The position numbers and the translations under genes were made by a program. From Umezawaea endophytica (lineage in GTDB: Bacteria; Actinomycetota; Actinomycetes; Mycobacteriales; Pseudonocardiaceae), in contig NZ_JANYMP010000006.1 in NCBI RefSeq assembly GCF_025061645.1, positions 1 to 64,000 on the forward strand: a stretch of 64,000 nt of DNA, given 5' to 3'. Positions 9,263 through 16,951 of this stretch are shown here, in pieces (positions within the stretch are counted from its first letter, which is position 1; every line of letters starts with the position of its first letter). The notes beneath the pieces were generated by a model, which did not search any database, was not told the DNA's origin, and was given only the letters and a program-made list of their open reading frames with translations.

Positions 9263-9643
9263 ATGGCCACCTGGGACGAGGTACACCGGATCGCGATGGC
9301 GATGCCCGAAGCGGAGGAGCGGTCGCCGCGCGACTGGCGGGTGAAGGGCAAGGGGTTCGTCTGCGAACGCCCGCTGCGCAAGGCCGACCTGCTGGAACTG
9401 GGCGCGGACGCGCCGGACGGCCCGATCCTGGGCCTGCGGGTGGCGGACCTGGGCGTGAAGGAGGCGCTGCTGGCCGACGACCCGGACGTCTACTTCACCA
9501 CCTCCCACTTCGACGGGTACGCGATGGTCCTGGCCAGGCTGGACAGGATCGGCTCCGCCGAACTGGAGGAGCTGGTCGTCGAATCGTGGCTGGTGCGGGC
9601 ACCGAAGCGGCTGGCGAAGCAGTACCTCGACGGCCTGGACTGA
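9263..9643 (+). CDS. MmcQ/YjbR family protein
   Basis: 126 residues with the MmcQ/YjbR arrangement: ATWDEVHRIAMAMPEAEE at the start, a basic WRVKGKGFVCERP strand, a YFTTSHFDGYAMVLARL core and a C-terminal helix ending KRLAKQYL. The fold (double-wing, CyaY-like) is associated with DNA binding in some members, but no specific function is established. ATG start; the 110-bp gap to the divergent upstream gene contains its promoter. It ends five bases before the convergent C39-like peptidase gene. Confidence 0.8.
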   Translation: MATWDEVHRIAMAMPEAEERSPRDWRVKGKGFVCERPLRKADLLELGADAPDGPILGLRVADLGVKEALLADDPDVYFTTSHFDGYAMVLARLDRIGSAELEELVVESWLVRAPKRLAKQYLDGLD

Positions 9644-9648
9644 CCTGG

Positions 9649-10791
9649 TCAGGGCGCCGGTTCGATGACGTAGACGACGCCTCCCGGCCCCTCCGCGACG
9701 GCGCCGTCCTCGTCGAGGCGCTTGGTGCGCAACCAGACCGTCTCGAACTGGGCGCGCGGGTAGACGTGGCGGACGGTCTCGTTCGAGCTGGACGCCGGGT
9801 CGTTGGCGATCACGTCGCCCGCCTCGGTGAAGCCCACGACCACCATGATGTGGCCTTCGGTGCCGTAGCCCGCGCCGTCGAGTTCATCTTCGCGGAACGA
9901 CTGGGACGTGATCACCGGGACGCCGCGAACGATGTACTCCTCCAGTTCGGGCAACGACCTCAGCCGGGTGATGTGCCCGCGCAGGCCGTAGGCCGCGGCG
10001 TACGCGGTGTTGAACGGCCAGTTGCCCGCGCCCTCGTAGTCGTGGTCGTAGACGTGCTCGGCGGCGTGTTCGACGCGGGGGTCGGGCAGGTTCGGGTCGA
10101 GTTCCTCCGGCTTCGGTCCGCGACCCCAGTACTCGAGCACCATCGCCGTGGACGTGGGGCTGCACAGCGCTTCGCCGCCCACGTGCGTGTTCTGCGAGTA
10201 CCGCGGCACGGCCAGTTCCACGCCGCTCGCCGGGCCGGGCGCGCTGGCGGGCACGGTGAACGCGTCCGGGACGGCCGAGGCCATCGCGCCCACCATCAGC
10301 AGCGTGGGCGTCGTCGTGGTGCCCGCCGCGCGGTAGAGCGTGACGCGCAACTGGAACCCGTGCTGGGAGTGGCCCTCCGCCGCCCGGAACGTGTCGACGT
10401 CGACCCGACCGTTCTCGTCGGACTGCCCGGACACGGTCGAGCGCGCGATGTCGGTGTCGCCGAAGGCCCAGCGCCCCATGACGTACCAGCCTGTCTCGGG
10501 ACCGCGGAGGTCGATCCGGATCCACGTCCCCGCAGGCGTGTCCGCGTTCCACGACGGGACGACCTGCGTCGCGCCGAAGCCCGTGGCGTGCGGCGGCGAC
10601 GTCCAGCGGGCGTAGTCGTAGCCGTTCTCGCGGCCGATCGGGTGGTCGACCACCAGGCCGTCCGCAGCGAGCCGCACGCCCTCGGAGGCACCTTCGGCGA
10701 AGGCGGCCGAGCGCCACTCGTGGTGGTCGACCAGCGCGGTCGAGATCGGCGTGAGCATCGCGGCTCCCAGCAGCAGGACGACGGCGATCAC
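9649..10791 (-). CDS. secreted C39-like (papain-fold) cysteine peptidase
   Basis: About 380 residues from a GTG preceded by GGAGG at six bases. The first 20 residues (VVLLLGAAMLTPISTAL) form a signal or anchor segment. An N-terminal beta-rich domain (about residues 30-190) is followed by a peptidase_C39_2-type domain: EALCSPTSTAMVLEYWG carries the nucleophilic Cys, EGHIMVVVGF the His and IANDPAS the third catalytic position. Such secreted peptidases in actinomycetes usually act outside the cell or at the envelope; the substrate is unknown. It is divergent from the GH64 glucanase across a 174-bp region with a LacI-type operator, so the two could be co-regulated extracellular enzymes (inference). 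Confidence 0.85.
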   Translation of the reverse strand: MIAVVLLLGAAMLTPISTALVDHHEWRSAAFAEGASEGVRLAADGLVVDHPIGRENGYDYARWTSPPHATGFGATQVVPSWNADTPAGTWIRIDLRGPETGWYVMGRWAFGDTDIARSTVSGQSDENGRVDVDTFRAAEGHSQHGFQLRVTLYRAAGTTTTPTLLMVGAMASAVPDAFTVPASAPGPASGVELAVPRYSQNTHVGGEALCSPTSTAMVLEYWGRGPKPEELDPNLPDPRVEHAAEHVYDHDYEGAGNWPFNTAYAAAYGLRGHITRLRSLPELEEYIVRGVPVITSQSFREDELDGAGYGTEGHIMVVVGFTEAGDVIANDPASSSNETVRHVYPRAQFETVWLRTKRLDEDGAVAEGPGGVVYVIEPAP

Positions 10792-10892
10792 GGGCCACCT
10801 CCACGTCGATACCTCACACGGTATCGCCAATGGTGGAAAGCATCCAACCGAACGTCCGAGAAACCTGTTTGACTTCCCGACTTCACCGGGCG

Positions 10893-10922
10893 TTGACACG
10901 GACACCGGTTCCGCGCGAGTCT
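10893..10922 (+). promoter_or_regulatory. candidate promoter of the GH64 gene
   Basis: TTGACA at 10893-10898 is a perfect -35 hexamer; after 18 bp, GAGTCT at 10917-10922 is a weak -10. The operator palindrome begins at 10922, so a bound repressor would cover the transcription start. Assigned from spacing and position only. Confidence 0.5.
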
Positions 10923-10939
10923 GTGAGAGCGCTCTCACA
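10922..10939. promoter_or_regulatory. LacI-family operator in front of GH64 glucanase
   Basis: TGTGAGAGCGCTCTCACA is a perfect 18-bp palindrome. Its core TGAGAGCGCTCTCA closely matches the TGGGAGCGCTCCCA boxes bound by CebR-type LacI regulators of polysaccharide-degradation genes in streptomycetes. It sits 11 bp upstream of the GGAGGGG ribosome site of the glucanase. The same 14-bp core occurs once more in the window at 37808-37821. Confidence 0.8.
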
Positions 10940-10965
10940 ACTCCATCCTGAGGAGGGGACAGCCG

Positions 10966-12153
10966 GTGCACGTCAAAAACAAGGTGTTCTCGCTGGTAGC
11001 AGCCGCGGTGACCGCCGCGGCCGGACTCACGGCCCTGGCGACCGCGGCCGAGGCCGTACCCGCCACCATCCCGCTCACGATCACCAACAACTCGGGTCGT
11101 GGCGACGCGATCTACATCTACAACCTCGGCACGGAGCTCTCGACCGGCCGTCAGGGCTGGGCGGACGCGAACGGCGGGTTCCACCCGTGGCCCGCCGGGG
11201 GCAACCCGCCGACCGCGGCCCCGGACGCGTCGATCGCGGGCCCGGCGCAGGGCCAGTCGAAGACGATCCAGATGCCGAAGTTCTCCGGCCGCGTCTACTT
11301 CTCCTACGGCCAGAAGCTGGTCTTCAAGGTGACCACGGGCGGCCTCGTGCAGCCCGCCGTGCAGAACCCGTCCGACCCGAACGTCAACATCCTGTTCAAC
11401 TGGTCCGAGTACACCCTGAACGACTCGGGCCTCTGGCTGAACAGCACCCAGGTCGACTTCGTCTCCGCGCCGTACAACGTGGGTGTGCGCCCGGTCAGCG
11501 GCGCGACCAAGACCACCGGCAAGCTGAAGCCCGGCGGTTACAACGCCTTCTACAACTCCCTGCGGAGCCAGTCCGGCGGCTGGGCCAACCTCATCCGCAC
11601 CCGTTCGGACGGCACGATCGTGCGGGCGCTCGCGCCGGGTCACGGCATCGAGGCGGGCGCGCTTCCCGCGAACGTCCTGAGCGACTACGTGAACCGCGTG
11701 TGGACGAAGTACTCGTCCTCCACGCTCACCGTCACGCCGTTCGGCAACCAGCCGAACCTCAAGTACTTCGGCCGGGTGTCGGGCAACACGATGAACTTCA
11801 CCAACAGCGCCGGCCAGGTCGTCACCTCGTTCCAGAAGCCCGACTCCGACAGCATCTTCGGGTGCTACAAGCTCCTGGACGCCCCGAACGACCTGGTCCG
11901 CGGCCCGATCTCGCGCACCCTGTGCGCCGGGTACAACCGCTCGACCCTGCTGTCCAACCCCAACCAGCCCGACGCCAACAACTCGGGCTTCTACCAGGAC
12001 GGCGTGACCAACCAGTACTCCAAGAAGATCCACGCCCAGATGGTCGACGGCAAGGCGTACGGCTTCGCCTTCGACGACGTCGGCGCGCACGAGTCGCTCG
12101 TCCACGACGGCAACCCGGCCCAGGCGTACATCACGCTCGACCCGTTCAGCTAG
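10966..12153 (+). CDS. secreted GH64 endo-beta-1,3-glucanase
   Basis: 395 residues from GTG with a strong GAGGAGGGG ribosome site. Residues 1-32 form a Sec signal peptide (KNKVFSLVAAAVTAAAG then ATAAEA). The mature part follows the glycoside hydrolase family 64 pattern of laminaripentaose-producing glucanases: IPLTITNNSGRGDAIYIYN at the start of a thaumatin-like beta-sandwich, GRVYFSYGQKLVFKV, VDFVSAPYNVG, PGGYNAFYNSL, and a second domain ending GKAYGFAFDDVG. The VDF Asp and upstream Glu are in the region where catalytic carboxylates lie in this family. It would degrade fungal or plant beta-1,3-glucan. The LacI-type operator implies induction by an oligosaccharide. A bidirectional hairpin terminator follows. 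Confidence 0.93.
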   Translation: MHVKNKVFSLVAAAVTAAAGLTALATAAEAVPATIPLTITNNSGRGDAIYIYNLGTELSTGRQGWADANGGFHPWPAGGNPPTAAPDASIAGPAQGQSKTIQMPKFSGRVYFSYGQKLVFKVTTGGLVQPAVQNPSDPNVNILFNWSEYTLNDSGLWLNSTQVDFVSAPYNVGVRPVSGATKTTGKLKPGGYNAFYNSLRSQSGGWANLIRTRSDGTIVRALAPGHGIEAGALPANVLSDYVNRVWTKYSSSTLTVTPFGNQPNLKYFGRVSGNTMNFTNSAGQVVTSFQKPDSDSIFGCYKLLDAPNDLVRGPISRTLCAGYNRSTLLSNPNQPDANNSGFYQDGVTNQYSKKIHAQMVDGKAYGFAFDDVGAHESLVHDGNPAQAYITLDPFS

Positions 12154-12161
12154 ACCCGTAT

Positions 12162-12197
12162 CGCGCGAGGCTCCCCTCCTGCGGGGAGCCTCGCGCG
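12162..12197. terminator. bidirectional hairpin between GH64 and lspA
   Basis: A perfect 15-bp stem: CGCGCGAGGCTCCCC at 12162-12176 pairs with GGGGAGCCTCGCGCG at 12183-12197 around the loop TCCTGC. It lies between the stops of two convergent genes and should terminate both. There is no T-tract, as is common in actinomycetes. Confidence 0.8.
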
Positions 12198-12199
12198 CA

Positions 12200-12709
12200 C
12201 TACTCCTTCTTGGCCTCGGCCTGGTCGTGCACGAACGTCAGGATCACGAACAGAACAGCCCCGCCGAACAGCGCGATGTCCGCGACGTTGCCGACGAACC
12301 ACCCGTTGTAGTCGATGAAGTCCACGACGTGCCCGCGCGCGAAGCCGGGATCCCGGAACAGCCGGTCCAGCAGGTGGGTGAAGGCACCACCGAGCAGCAA
12401 CGCCAACGCGATGGCCCGTGACCGGCTCTGCGGCTGGGTGGCAAGACGCGCCAGCACCACCACCGCGACGGCGGCGAAGATCGTGAAGATCCACGTGGAG
12501 CCACTACCGATGGAGAACGCCGCACCGGGGTTGTAGAGCAGCCTGAGCTGCAAGAACTCGCCGACGAGCGGAATCGGCGCCTTACCGGTGAGCGCGGATT
12601 CAGCCCAGTACTTCGTCGCCTGGTCGAGCACCAGCACGACCACCGCGATGGCGAGCACCACCACCAGTCGTCGGGACTCGGTCGGGGCTGGGGTATCCGT
12701 TTCCGTCAC
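12200..12709 (-). CDS. lspA: signal peptidase II (prolipoprotein), divergent paralogue
   Basis: 169 residues with four membrane segments. It has the LspA signatures in order: DQATKYW near residue 29, LRLLYNPGAAFS (N60) and the two aspartates of the catalytic dyad in GHVVDFIDY (D130) and GNVADIA (D144). The enzyme cleaves the signal peptide of diacylglyceryl-modified prolipoproteins in the membrane. The motif usually written GGxxGNxxDR reads GGAFTHLLDR here, so the conserved Asn is His at residue 112. Actinomycetes often carry two lspA copies, and this one looks like the more divergent. It is not linked to rluD or ileS as the main lspA often is. ATG start; divergent from DUF1992. Confidence 0.88.
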   Translation of the reverse strand: MTETDTPAPTESRRLVVVLAIAVVVLVLDQATKYWAESALTGKAPIPLVGEFLQLRLLYNPGAAFSIGSGSTWIFTIFAAVAVVVLARLATQPQSRSRAIALALLLGGAFTHLLDRLFRDPGFARGHVVDFIDYNGWFVGNVADIALFGGAVLFVILTFVHDQAEAKKE

Positions 12710-12775
12710 CGAAGGAGGGTAACCGCTCGCTCAAGCCGCCGACCGAGCACACGAACCTCAGGCACACTCGGAAGG

Positions 12776-13258
12776 GTGACCGAGCGAAAACCCACCGACA
12801 TGACCTTCGAGTCGTGGGTCGACCGGCAAATCCGCGAAGCCACAGACCGAGGCGAATTCGACAACCTCCCAGGCACCGGAAAGCCACTACCGGGCGCGCA
12901 GGGACCGGTGGAGGAGCAGTGGTGGCTGAAGGACTACCTACGCCGGGAAGACCTGCCGAGCGACGCCCTGCTACCCACACCACTGCTGCTGCGCAAGGAA
13001 GTCGACGCCCTACCGGACACCGTGCGGACACTGAAGACCGAGGCAGAGGTCCGCGCTTTGGTCGCCGATCTCAACCACCGCATCGTCAACTGGCTCCGCT
13101 TCGGCGACGGCCCAAGAGTCCCCCTGGGCCCGGTCAACGCAGACAAGACAGTGGACCGCTGGCGCACGGAAAACCAGCGCACACCTACCCCGGCACAACC
13201 GGCAAAGCCAGAATCACCACCACGCACCCACTGGTGGCACCGCTGGACCCGCCGCTAG
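12776..13258 (+). CDS. DUF1992 (DnaJ-homologue subfamily C28-like) protein
   Basis: 160 residues. The DUF1992 core is clear: FESWVDRQIREATDRGEFDNLPGTGKPLP at residues 10-38 (shown here by its ends FESWVD and GTGKPL), then WWLKDYLRRE and LLRKEVDALPDTVR, then LNHRIVNWLRFGDGPRVPLGPVN. The family is related to the C-terminal part of human DNAJC28 but lacks a J domain here; its bacterial function is unknown. The C-terminal 25 residues are Pro/Arg/Trp-rich and variable. GTG start with GGAAGG almost adjacent; an ATG eight codons later is an alternative. A long non-coding region follows. Confidence 0.85.
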   Translation: MTERKPTDMTFESWVDRQIREATDRGEFDNLPGTGKPLPGAQGPVEEQWWLKDYLRREDLPSDALLPTPLLLRKEVDALPDTVRTLKTEAEVRALVADLNHRIVNWLRFGDGPRVPLGPVNADKTVDRWRTENQRTPTPAQPAKPESPPRTHWWHRWTRR

Positions 13259-13261
13259 CCG

Positions 13262-13600
13262 ACCACAGAGCCACGGGCAGGGAAGGGCCGGGCTGGCAGG
13301 GCAGGGCAGGGCAGGGCAGGGAAAGGTAGGGGAAGCAGGGCTGGAAAGGGCCAGGCAGGGCCAGCCGGGCCGGGCTGGCTGGGCGGGGCCAAGTTGGGCC
13401 GGGCTGGCTGGACGGGGCCGAGTTGGGCAGGGCAGGGCCGAGGCGGGCGAGGCCAGGCAGGCTGGGTACGGGACTGGGCTGGCTGGACGGGACTGGGCTG
13501 GGCTGGACTGGGCTGGGCTGGGCTGGGCAACAGAGCCGGGCTGACCGGCAGAGCTAAGCCGGACTGGCTACCAGGACTGGGCCAGGCTGACTGAACCGGA
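13262..13600 (+). repeat. GGGCW pentanucleotide low-complexity tract
   Basis: This non-coding stretch is built from degenerate pentamers: GGGCA units in tandem around 13297-13320, and GGGCT or GGACT units around 13480-13530, with scattered copies between. The plus strand is strongly G-rich here, which gives runs able to form G-quadruplexes. From about 13620 the plus strand becomes C-rich and stays so into the 3' half of the aminotransferase gene. No start codon with a ribosome site and no conserved protein is visible on either strand. Confidence 0.75.
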
Positions 13601-13776
13601 CCAACAGGCAAAGCCGGAGCAGGACCGACCGAACTGCCCCACCCAACCATGCTGCCGCTCAAGCCCGCCCAGCTCACAGCCCCCACCTCCCACCCAGCCC
13701 CCACCTCCCAACCACCAACCGATCCGCAGACTCGGGTTTTGCCCAGCCCTCCCCCGCCGCCCCGATCCCAAGCGCC

Positions 13777-13839
13777 TTCGTGCCCGCTCTCGCTTGTCAA
13801 GGCATCTTTCCCGCCTTGACAAGCGAGAGCGGGCATCGA
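13777..13839. terminator. very long perfect hairpin between convergent genes
   Basis: A 23-bp perfect stem: 13781-13803 pairs with 13813-13835 around the 9-nt loop ATCTTTCCC. The arms begin TGCCCGCTCTCGC and end TTGTCAAGGC. With one bulged base the pairing continues through TTCG at 13777-13780 and 13836-13839. It sits between the convergent DUF1992 and aminotransferase genes and is a likely bidirectional terminator, but it is longer than most and could be a mobile palindromic repeat. Confidence 0.7.
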
Positions 13840-13923
13840 AACAATTGCGCACCGGGGCAAAACCACCCCCCTCAACCACCCACCCCACCCCCAACCCAGC
13901 CCCCACCCGACCCCCAGCCCCCC

Positions 13924-15078
13924 TCACCCAACCCCCACCAAAGCCTCCCCCAACCTCCCCATCCCCTCCCGAATCACCTCAACCCCATTACCCACAAACG
14001 AAAGCCGCAACGTAGCCCGATCCCCATCCCCAACAAAAAACGCCTCCCCAGGCACAAACGCCACCCCACACCCCAACGCCACCCTCAACAACTCCCCAGC
14101 ATCCACCGCCCCAGGAAGCCTCACCCACACGAACATCCCCCCATCCGGATCCGTCCACACAGCACCATCCGGAGCCACCAACGGCAAAGCCCCCACCATC
14201 ACATCCCTCCTCTCCCGATAAACCCCCCTCAACACCTCCACATGCGCATCAAGATCCACAGACCCCAGATACACAGCCGCAGCAGCCTGATCAATCGTCG
14301 AAGTGTGCAAATCGGCCGCCTGCTTCACGATCACCAACGTCCGCAACAACGACGCGGGCGCCCGAACCCACCCGATCCGCAGCCCAGGCGCCCCCACCTT
14401 CGAAAAACTCCCCAGGTAGATCACCCGAGAAGGCGCCCCGACAGCGACAGCCGGCAACGCCTCCCCGCGATACCGGAGCTCCCCGTACGGATCGTCCTCG
14501 ACCACCCACACCCCATGCGCCACAGCCAATCCGGCGATGGCGACGCGACGATCCGCGGACAGCGTCCGTCCGGTCGGGTTCGCGAACGTGGGCACCAGGT
14601 ACACGAGTGACGGCTTCTCGGACTTGATCACCTCCTCCAGAGCCGCAGGGATCATGCCGAACTCGTCGCCCGCCACCGGCACGATCCGCGCCCCGGTCAT
14701 CCGGAAGCACTGCAACGCGGCCAGGTAGGTCGGTTCCTCCACGGCGACGACGGCCCCCGGCTCCAGCAGCGCGGCGGCGACCAGCGTCAACCCCTGCTGC
14801 GACCCGGTCGTGATCAGCAGATCACCACCGGAGGTGGCCAACCCCCGCGCGCTCAACCGCGCGGCCACCAACGCCCGCAGCTCCGGATTCCCCTCCGTCG
14901 GCGCGTACTGCAAGTTCCGCCGCCCGACGGGCTCGCACAACGCCTCGTGGAACGCCGCCCGAACACCGTCCAGGTCGAACAGCTCGGGCGCGGGCAACCC
15001 GCCCGCGAACGAGATCACCTCGGGCCGGTCGATCAGGGCCAGCAGGTCACGGACAGGCGAACTCTCGACGTGCTTCAT
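13924..15078 (-). CDS. PLP-dependent class I/II aminotransferase
   Basis: 384 residues, the usual length for fold-type I aminotransferases of the LysN/2-aminoadipate/MocR-C-terminal type. The N-terminus reads VISFAGGLPAPELFD, a substrate-recognition segment of this branch. TTGSQQGLTLVAAALLEPG, VPTFANPTGRTLS (Asn binding PLP), VVEDDPYGELRY (Asp on the pyridine N) and LGSFSKVGAPGLRIGW (Schiff-base Lys) are all present. It probably transaminates an aromatic or branched amino acid or 2-aminoadipate; the substrate is uncertain. ATG with GAGGAG seven bases upstream. The 3' third of the gene differs in codon use from the rest, with many G- and T-ending codons, matching the skewed repeat region just downstream. 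Confidence 0.88.
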   Translation of the reverse strand: MKHVESSPVRDLLALIDRPEVISFAGGLPAPELFDLDGVRAAFHEALCEPVGRRNLQYAPTEGNPELRALVAARLSARGLATSGGDLLITTGSQQGLTLVAAALLEPGAVVAVEEPTYLAALQCFRMTGARIVPVAGDEFGMIPAALEEVIKSEKPSLVYLVPTFANPTGRTLSADRRVAIAGLAVAHGVWVVEDDPYGELRYRGEALPAVAVGAPSRVIYLGSFSKVGAPGLRIGWVRAPASLLRTLVIVKQAADLHTSTIDQAAAAVYLGSVDLDAHVEVLRGVYRERRDVMVGALPLVAPDGAVWTDPDGGMFVWVRLPGAVDAGELLRVALGCGVAFVPGEAFFVGDGDRATLRLSFVGNGVEVIREGMGRLGEALVGVG

Positions 15079-15193
15079 CACCGAACTCCTCGAACATCCA
15101 CGGTAGGGACCGCGCACGACGAGGCGGTGGTTCCGCCGAAAACGCACGCGAGGTGGGCTGCACTGGTCGAGGAGCCACCACGAGGATAGCCGG

Positions 15194-15949
15194 TCAGGCC
15201 CTGGTGATCACCGAGAACTCCGTCCCGAACGGGTCCGTGATCGTCGCGATCCGTCCGTACACCATGTCGCTCGCCTCCCCCGCCACCCCTCCGCTCGCCA
15301 CGGCCCGCGCCAGCGCCGCGTCGGTGTCCGCGACCTCGAACGTCGTCTCCCACCGCGACCGCGCCGCCTCGGGGTTCCCGAAGATCCCGCCGATCTCGTG
15401 CCCGTCCCGTCTCCGCAGGAACGTGAAGTCGAAGTCCGGCACGTCCTCGTTGCGGTCCAACGAAAATCCGAACAGCGACGAGTAGAACTCACGCGCGGGA
15501 CCGGCGGACGGTGTGACGAGGTCGTTGCGCACCAACGAGTTCGGCTCGTTCACCACCTCGCACCCGATGTGGTCGCGCGCCTGCCACAGCCCGAACTGCG
15601 CCCCCGTCGGGTCGAGCGCGATGGCCATCCGCCCCTGCGCCATCACGTCCACCGGCTCGACGGTGACCCGCCCGCCCGCCTCGACGACGCCCTTCGCCAC
15701 CGAGTCGCAGTCGTCGACCGCGAAGTACACGTTCCACCAGAACTCGCTCTCCCCCTCGTTCGGCGCGAGCGCCGCGACGCGCCGCCCGTCGAGCAGGGCT
15801 GTCGTGTAGTGACCGGCCTCGGCGCCCGCCGAGACGAACTCCCATCCGAAGAGCGCCCCGTAGAACTCCTGCGCCCGCTCCAGGTCGGGTATGCCGAGGT
15901 CGATCCAGGTGGGCGTGCCGTTCGGCTGCACGCCGGTCACGTAGCTCAT
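15194..15949 (-). CDS. two-domain VOC/glyoxalase-like protein
   Basis: 251 residues made of two tandem glyoxalase-fold halves. The first begins GTPTWIDLGIPDLERAQEFY and ends in DPTGAQFGLWQ; the second runs from PAREFYSSLFGF to ITDPFGTEFSV. This matches the actinobacterial VOC family related to hydroxylase CFP30B and antibiotic-resistance/dioxygenase-like proteins, with unknown substrate. ATG with GGAGG seven bases upstream; nine extra upstream codons are ignored. It lies between the aminotransferase and a hydrolase on the same strand with gaps of 115 and 61 bp, so a loose operon is possible. Confidence 0.85.
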   Translation of the reverse strand: MSYVTGVQPNGTPTWIDLGIPDLERAQEFYGALFGWEFVSAGAEAGHYTTALLDGRRVAALAPNEGESEFWWNVYFAVDDCDSVAKGVVEAGGRVTVEPVDVMAQGRMAIALDPTGAQFGLWQARDHIGCEVVNEPNSLVRNDLVTPSAGPAREFYSSLFGFSLDRNEDVPDFDFTFLRRRDGHEIGGIFGNPEAARSRWETTFEVADTDAALARAVASGGVAGEASDMVYGRIATITDPFGTEFSVITRA

Positions 15950-16010
15950 CGCGGGTCCTCCGGTAGGTCCGATCACGTCCTCCGGACCATAACCACGAGC
16001 ACCGACAATT

Positions 16011-16880
16011 TCAGGGCGCGTGCTCCCGCACGAACCTCAGCACCCGATCGGTCACCGGCCGGGTGTCGTCGAACTGCCCCAGGTCGTGCCCCACGTCCGG
16101 CCACACCTCCACCACGGCGTGCGGCACCAGTTCCCCCAACCGGGCGGCGGCCGACACGGCGTCGTGCACGACGTTCCGCGCCCCGAACAACGCCAGCACC
16201 GGCACCCGCACCGCCCGCAGCGCGTCCTCCGACGGCGGCGCGAGCATCGGCAGCCGTGGCCGGTAGGCCTTCACGCCGGTGAACACCACCCGCACGTCCG
16301 GCCGGTCGAGCAGGTCGCGGCCCATCGAGTGCACCAGCATCCGCCGCATGAGCCGGTCCGACCGCGTCAGGCCCGCGAGCAGCCCCCGCCACATCACCGC
16401 GAACGAGTACCGCGACGTCACGGTCGTGGGCTCCACCAGGCTGAGCGTCGCCACGCGGTCCGGCGCGTGCACGACCAGCGTCGTCCCCAACCAGCCGCCC
16501 TCGGACGCCCCGACCAGGTGCACCCCGCTCAACCCCAGCCCCGCCAGTGCCTCGTCGAGCGCCTTCGCCCGGTCGGCCGCGTCGCGGAAGGGCTTCGTCT
16601 GCACGCTGCCCCCCGCTTCACCGAGCGAGTCGACGGCGTACACCGGGTTGGCCGCGGCGAACGACGGCAGGAACGGCTTCCACGGCGCAGAGGTCGAGTT
16701 GAAGCCGTGCAGCAGCACGATCGGCTCCCCTTCGGGCGGCCCGTAGCGGTAGACCCTGGTGACGCCGAACGACGTCGGCACGTCGTGCGTCTCCGCTGGC
16801 GGCGTCAACGCCTGCCGGTATGCCTCGACGAACGTGGCCTCCGCGGCCGGGCTCCGAAACGCTCCCACGTGTTTCCCCAT
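16011..16880 (-). CDS. alpha/beta hydrolase fold protein
   Basis: 289 residues. A canonical alpha/beta hydrolase: EPIVLLHGFNST (oxyanion-hole HG) near residue 55, the nucleophile elbow VGASEGGW near residue 120, ALFGARN before the acid position and DVGHDLGQ carrying the catalytic His near the C-terminus. There is no signal peptide. The family covers esterases, epoxide hydrolases and haloperoxidases, and I cannot pick one. ATG at 16880 is chosen; a GTG three codons upstream is possible. Divergent from the SARP regulator, with 71 bp between the two starts. Confidence 0.85.
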   Translation of the reverse strand: MGKHVGAFRSPAAEATFVEAYRQALTPPAETHDVPTSFGVTRVYRYGPPEGEPIVLLHGFNSTSAPWKPFLPSFAAANPVYAVDSLGEAGGSVQTKPFRDAADRAKALDEALAGLGLSGVHLVGASEGGWLGTTLVVHAPDRVATLSLVEPTTVTSRYSFAVMWRGLLAGLTRSDRLMRRMLVHSMGRDLLDRPDVRVVFTGVKAYRPRLPMLAPPSEDALRAVRVPVLALFGARNVVHDAVSAAARLGELVPHAVVEVWPDVGHDLGQFDDTRPVTDRVLRFVREHAP

Positions 16881-16951
16881 GCCGCCCACGGTGCGCGAGG
16901 GGCCGGGGATACTTCTGGACGAACGCTTGAATCCGCTGTTCAGGGGGTCGC

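Noticed and set aside
13297-13540. Possible CRISPR-like array in the GGGCW tract
   Set aside because: Units are five bases long with no constant spacer length and no cas genes nearby. It is low-complexity sequence.
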